Positions 4,735 to 7,808 of a DNA stretch of 7,808 nucleotides are shown here, piece after piece. The stretch's first letter is position 1; each line of letters begins with the position of its first letter. This stretch comes from Pseudomonadota bacterium (GTDB lineage: Bacteria; Pseudomonadota; Alphaproteobacteria; Rhizobiales; Beijerinckiaceae). Under the pieces are notes generated by a model. The model was not told where the DNA came from. It saw only the letters and a program-made list of their open reading frames with translations, and ran no database searches. The position numbers were made by a program, and so were the translations under genes. The stretch spans positions 1 through 7,808 of the forward strand of contig JAKANG010000049.1 of the NCBI GenBank assembly GCA_021812505.1, read 5' to 3'.

Positions 4735-6078
4735 ATGAACCAATACGCCTATCACTTCTACGAGATGGTCCATCTGGCCATGGCGCCGGCGCGCGCCCTG
4801 TCTGACATGACCCGGCTGACCTTCAAGAGCCCGTTCAATCCGGTGTCCTATACGCCGATGGGCCGCAATCTCGCGGCGTCGGCGGAATTGTTCGAGCGCA
4901 TGACCCGCCGTTACGGCAAGCCGGCCTTTGGTTTGGAAAAGACGACGATCGGCGGCGAGGAGATCGCGGTCGAAGAGGATATCGTCTGGGTGCGGCCGTT
5001 TTGCCGCCTGGTGCATTTTCACCGTCACCTGCCCACCCATGCGCCGCGCCAGTCGCGTCTGCTGATCGTCGCGCCCATGTCGGGCCATTACGCGACCTTG
5101 CTGCGCGGCACGGTCGAAACCTTCCTGCCGACCCATGACGTCTATATCACCGACTGGGTGGACGCCCGCCTGGTTCCGCTTGCGGTCGGACGTTTCGACC
5201 TCGACGACTACATCGACTACATCATCGAAATCTGCGATTTCCTCAATGTTCCGGGGGCGCCGCCGGTTCATGTCCTCGCGGTCTGCCAGCCGTCCGTTCC
5301 GGTCATGGCGGCGGTCGCGCAGATGGAGGCCCAGAACAGCCCCCATACGCCGGCTTCCATGACCTTGATGGGCGGTCCGATCGACACGAGGCGCAGCCCG
5401 ACCGCGGTCAACAAACTCGCCGAGAAGCGCGGGCCGGACTGGTTCCGGCGCAATTGCATCCATGTCGCGCCCTTTCCCTATCCGGGCGCGGGCCGCGAGG
5501 TCTATCCGGGCTTCCTCCAGCTCTCGGGCTTCATGGCGATGAATTTCGACCGCCACGTCAGCGCCCATCTCGACATGTTCAACCACCTTGTGAAGGGCGA
5601 CGGCGATTCGGCCGAAAAGCATCGTGATTTCTATGACGAATATCTGGCGGTGATGGACCTCACCGCCGAATTTTACCTCCAGACCATCGACACGGTCTTC
5701 GTCCATCACGATTTGCCGCGCGGCACGATGAAGCATCGGAGCGAGCTCGTCGATCCCGGCGCGATCCGCCACGTCGGCCTGATGACCGTCGAAGGCGAGA
5801 AGGACGACATTTCCGGCGTCGGCCAGACCGAGGCGGCGCAGGACCTCTGCGTCAATCTTCCCGACGGCCTGAGGATGCATCATCTGCAGAAGGACGTCGG
5901 TCATTACGGCGTGTTCAACGGCTCGCGCTTCCGCAAGGAGATCGCGCCGCGGATCTGCTCGTTCCACGCCCAGGTCGAAGCCTTCGGCGCTCATGCGCCG
6001 GAAGGCGTCAGCCCGGCGCCGGCGTCTCGGCGGCGGCCCGCCACTGGGCGAGAAGGGCGCGCAAAGTCGCCGGCTTGA
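4735..6078 (+). CDS. phaZ: Intracellular polyhydroxyalkanoate (PHB) depolymerase
   Basis: The 447-residue alpha/beta-hydrolase should break down intracellular amorphous PHB granules to release 3-hydroxybutyrate units during carbon mobilisation. The N-terminus (MNQYAYHFYEMVHLAMAP) and the KSPFNPVSYTPMGR segment (31-44) are typical of the family. The nucleophile is a cysteine instead of serine: C184 in VLAVCQPSVP. The remaining triad is D357 or D358 in VEGEKDDI and H390 in VGHYGVFNG, closely parallel to C183/D355/H388 of the Ralstonia eutropha enzyme. No signal peptide is present, as expected for an intracellular enzyme. The ATG at 4735 is preferred over an in-frame TTG at 4690 because the family begins at MNQYAYHFYE; AGGG at 4724-4727 serves as ribosome-binding site. 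The last 25 or so residues, rich in Ala, Pro, Arg and Gly, are encoded antisense to the kinase gene and look like an extension beyond the usual family end. Confidence 0.95.
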   Translation: MNQYAYHFYEMVHLAMAPARALSDMTRLTFKSPFNPVSYTPMGRNLAASAELFERMTRRYGKPAFGLEKTTIGGEEIAVEEDIVWVRPFCRLVHFHRHLPTHAPRQSRLLIVAPMSGHYATLLRGTVETFLPTHDVYITDWVDARLVPLAVGRFDLDDYIDYIIEICDFLNVPGAPPVHVLAVCQPSVPVMAAVAQMEAQNSPHTPASMTLMGGPIDTRRSPTAVNKLAEKRGPDWFRRNCIHVAPFPYPGAGREVYPGFLQLSGFMAMNFDRHVSAHLDMFNHLVKGDGDSAEKHRDFYDEYLAVMDLTAEFYLQTIDTVFVHHDLPRGTMKHRSELVDPGAIRHVGLMTVEGEKDDISGVGQTEAAQDLCVNLPDGLRMHHLQKDVGHYGVFNGSRFRKEIAPRICSFHAQVEAFGAHAPEGVSPAPASRRRPATGREGRAKSPA

Positions 6079-7808
6079 GCGGCTTGTTGATCACCGTCAC
6101 ATCCTTTTCCCGCGCCCGCGCTCGCATGTCCGGCGAGCGGTCGGCGGTGATCAGGGCGGCAGGCAGCGCGGCGCCAAAGCGCCAGCGCAAGGCGACGATC
6201 GCGTCCACACCGTCGCCCTCGTCAAGGTGGTAATCGGCGAGAATGGCGTCCGGCCCCCGGTTCTGGCGCGCCAGTTCCGCGGCGGCCTCGCGCTGGCTGA
6301 CCGCAACGATCGGGACGCAGCCCCACGACGACAGAAGCGCGCGCATCCCGTCCACGATGAATTTGTCGTTGTCGATGGCGACCACGACCATGCCGGCGAG
6401 CGGCGAATGGCGCGACGCGACGGCGGGGGCGTCATGTGACGGCGTCGCCTGTGGCGCGGTCACGCCGAGCGGCGCGGTGACGGTGAAGACCGAGCCCTTG
6501 CCGAGCCTCGATCGCAGCGCCAGCGGATGGTCGAGCACGCGGGCCATGCGCTCGACGATGGACAGGCCGAGGCCGAGGCCGGGCTCGGCGGCCCCGGCGT
6601 CGAGCCGCTCGAATTCGCGGAACACGCTTTTCTGCTTGTCCGGGGGAATCCCCAGGCCCGTGTCCCAGACCTCGAACCGCAGCTTGCCGCGCAGACGGCG
6701 CGCGCCGACCAGGACCCAGCCGGCGCGGGTGTATTTGATCGCGTTGGAGACGAGGTTCTGCAACAGCCGGCGCAGCAGCCGGCGGTCAGAGCGCACAGAG
6801 AGCGAGCAGGGCGCGAAGGTGAGCTTCAACTGCTTTTTCTCGGCCAGCGGCGCGAACTCGATCTTGAGCTGGTTGAAAAGGTCGGCGACCGGGAAAGAGC
6901 TGAGTTCGATCTTCATCGCGCCGGCGTCGAGACGCGAAATTTCGAGTAGGGCCGAGAAGATATCCTCCACCGCTTCGAGCGCCGAATCGACATTATGCGC
7001 CAGCGCGCCGGTTTCCGAGGAGGGCGCGCCGGCCGCCGCGCGTTGCATCATGGTCGCGGCGTAAAGCCGCGCGGCGTTGAGCGGCTGGAGAATATCGTGG
7101 CCGGCGGCGGCGAGGAACCTGGTTTTCGAGATATTGGCGTGTTCGGCCTCGGCCTTGGCGCGCGCCAGCTCCTTGTTGAGCTGGGTCAGCTCCTCGGTGC
7201 GCTCGCGCACCCGCCGCTCAAGGTTTTCCTTGGCGGCCTCCAGCGCCTGTTCGGCGGCGTATTGCTCGGTGACGTCGGTATAGGTGACGACGAGCCCGCC
7301 GTCGGGCATGCGCGCCGAGCGGGTCTCGATCGCCTTGCCGGAGGTTGCGAGCCTGATGCGGAACGGCTCGGAATTGGTCAGGCGCTCCAGGCGGGCGACG
7401 ACCAGTTCGTCCACCGCGCCCTCGCCATAAAGCCCGCGCTCGGCGTTGAGGCGCAGGATGTCGTCGAGCGCCACGCCGTTGCGCGCATAATCGGGGGGGA
7501 GGCGGAACATGTCGCGGAATTCGCGGTTCCAGCAGGTCAGGCGGAGATCGGCGTCGAAAACCGAAATGCCCTGGCGGGTGAAATCCAGGGCGTGCTGGAG
7601 CATTTCGCGGTTGTAGAGCAAGGCGGTGGAGGCGTCGTCAAGCAGACGCAGCGCCGCCGCGCTGGAGACATTGCGCCGCCGAAACAGCAGCGAAAGCACC
7701 AGCCGCGCGGAGGCCGCGCCGATCGCGGAGGCGAGCAGATGCTCTGCGATGCGCAGCAACTGAATGTCGGCCTCGGCCTGCGGCTCATATGTCTGGCCGC
7801 GGCCGACA
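6008..7808 (-). CDS. Hybrid sensor histidine kinase/response regulator, C-terminal part (N-terminus beyond window)
   Basis: The reading frame is open to the right edge, so only about 599 residues are visible; the TTG at 7757-7759 is not a credible start because aligned coding sequence continues above it. Residues below count from that TTG codon. They show a PAS domain (about 55-165, with CWNREF), a coiled coil (165-210), a HisKA domain with phospho-accepting H221 in AAAGHDILQPL, and an HATPase domain with N box LVSNAIKYT (N339), DTGLGIP (D366) and GLGLGLS (395-400). A complete receiver domain (457-575) follows with D463/D465, phospho-acceptor D509, T538 and K559. This order, with the linker just before the PAS domain, fits large alphaproteobacterial kinases whose N-terminus is a sodium/solute symporter-like membrane domain (compare CbrA, NahK/ErcS-type hybrids). 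The symporter part is inferred, not seen. The signal is unknown. The 3' end overlaps phaZ by 71 bp. Confidence 0.93.
   Translation of the reverse strand, partial: VGRGQTYEPQAEADIQLLRIAEHLLASAIGAASARLVLSLLFRRRNVSSAAALRLLDDASTALLYNREMLQHALDFTRQGISVFDADLRLTCWNREFRDMFRLPPDYARNGVALDDILRLNAERGLYGEGAVDELVVARLERLTNSEPFRIRLATSGKAIETRSARMPDGGLVVTYTDVTEQYAAEQALEAAKENLERRVRERTEELTQLNKELARAKAEAEHANISKTRFLAAAGHDILQPLNAARLYAATMMQRAAAGAPSSETGALAHNVDSALEAVEDIFSALLEISRLDAGAMKIELSSFPVADLFNQLKIEFAPLAEKKQLKLTFAPCSLSVRSDRRLLRRLLQNLVSNAIKYTRAGWVLVGARRLRGKLRFEVWDTGLGIPPDKQKSVFREFERLDAGAAEPGLGLGLSIVERMARVLDHPLALRSRLGKGSVFTVTAPLGVTAPQATPSHDAPAVASRHSPLAGMVVVAIDNDKFIVDGMRALLSSWGCVPIVAVSQREAAAELARQNRGPDAILADYHLDEGDGVDAIVALRWRFGAALPAALITADRSPDMRARAREKDVTVINKPLKPATLRALLAQWRAAAETPAPG

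Noticed and set aside
4439..4738. 99-codon plus-strand open frame in the phaZ upstream region
   Set aside because: Its composition is unlike that of neighbouring proteins (many Arg, Cys, Trp), it has no good ribosome-binding site, and it runs through the promoter candidates into the phaZ start.
4639..5994. 451-codon minus-strand open frame
   Set aside because: It is antisense to phaZ, whose identity is certain, and shows no domain of its own.

Overview
The window is GC-rich DNA with compact, interleaved genes on both strands. It most likely comes from an alphaproteobacterium of the order Hyphomicrobiales (Rhizobiales). Three things point there: a small RNA gene with the layout and anti-Shine-Dalgarno core of the alphaproteobacterial mmgR/suhB family, a GGAAC-N16-CGTT promoter of the EcfG general-stress type, and an intracellular polyhydroxybutyrate (PHB) depolymerase next to a PAS/histidine kinase/receiver hybrid of the SSF-linked kind common in that group. 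A methylotroph or phototroph relative is possible, but the genus cannot be fixed from the sequence. No transposase, integrase, CRISPR, tRNA or rRNA is visible, and the window reads as ordinary chromosome.

Layout, left to right. (1) 42-368 (+) encodes a small secreted protein with two cysteines. It converges, 7 bp apart, with an easily missed 50-codon DUF3309 membrane-protein gene (376-528, -), whose upstream region carries a textbook EcfG promoter. (2) 671-792 (+) is a complete stand-alone sRNA gene: sigma70-type promoter, 5' hairpin, two CCTCC single-stranded motifs and a strong intrinsic terminator. (3) 803-2389 (-) is a two-gene unit: a TPR-methyltransferase followed by a type II haloacid dehalogenase with its full active site. 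(4) 2525-2830 (+) is a small secreted glycine-zipper protein, transcribed divergently and followed by a terminator. (5) 2904-4349 (-) is another two-gene unit: a glyoxalase-II-like metallo-hydrolase and a tandem universal stress protein. (6) 4350-4734 is a 385-bp intergenic region with a 16-bp inverted repeat and repeated GCGCAA motifs. (7) 4735-6078 (+) is phaZ. (8) 6008-7808 (-) is the C-terminal part of a hybrid histidine kinase that runs off the right edge and overlaps the 3' end of phaZ by 71 bp.

A theme of stress and carbon storage runs through the region: EcfG-driven DUF3309, a universal stress protein, PHB mobilisation, and an sRNA whose S. meliloti relative is known for limiting PHB granule accumulation. 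Whether the genes cooperate cannot be shown from sequence alone; the sRNA-phaZ link is an inference from proximity and family knowledge. Points most worth checking are the sRNA and its neighbours' matching SD sites, the EcfG promoter, the antisense-encoded phaZ tail, and the symmetric motif upstream of phaZ.
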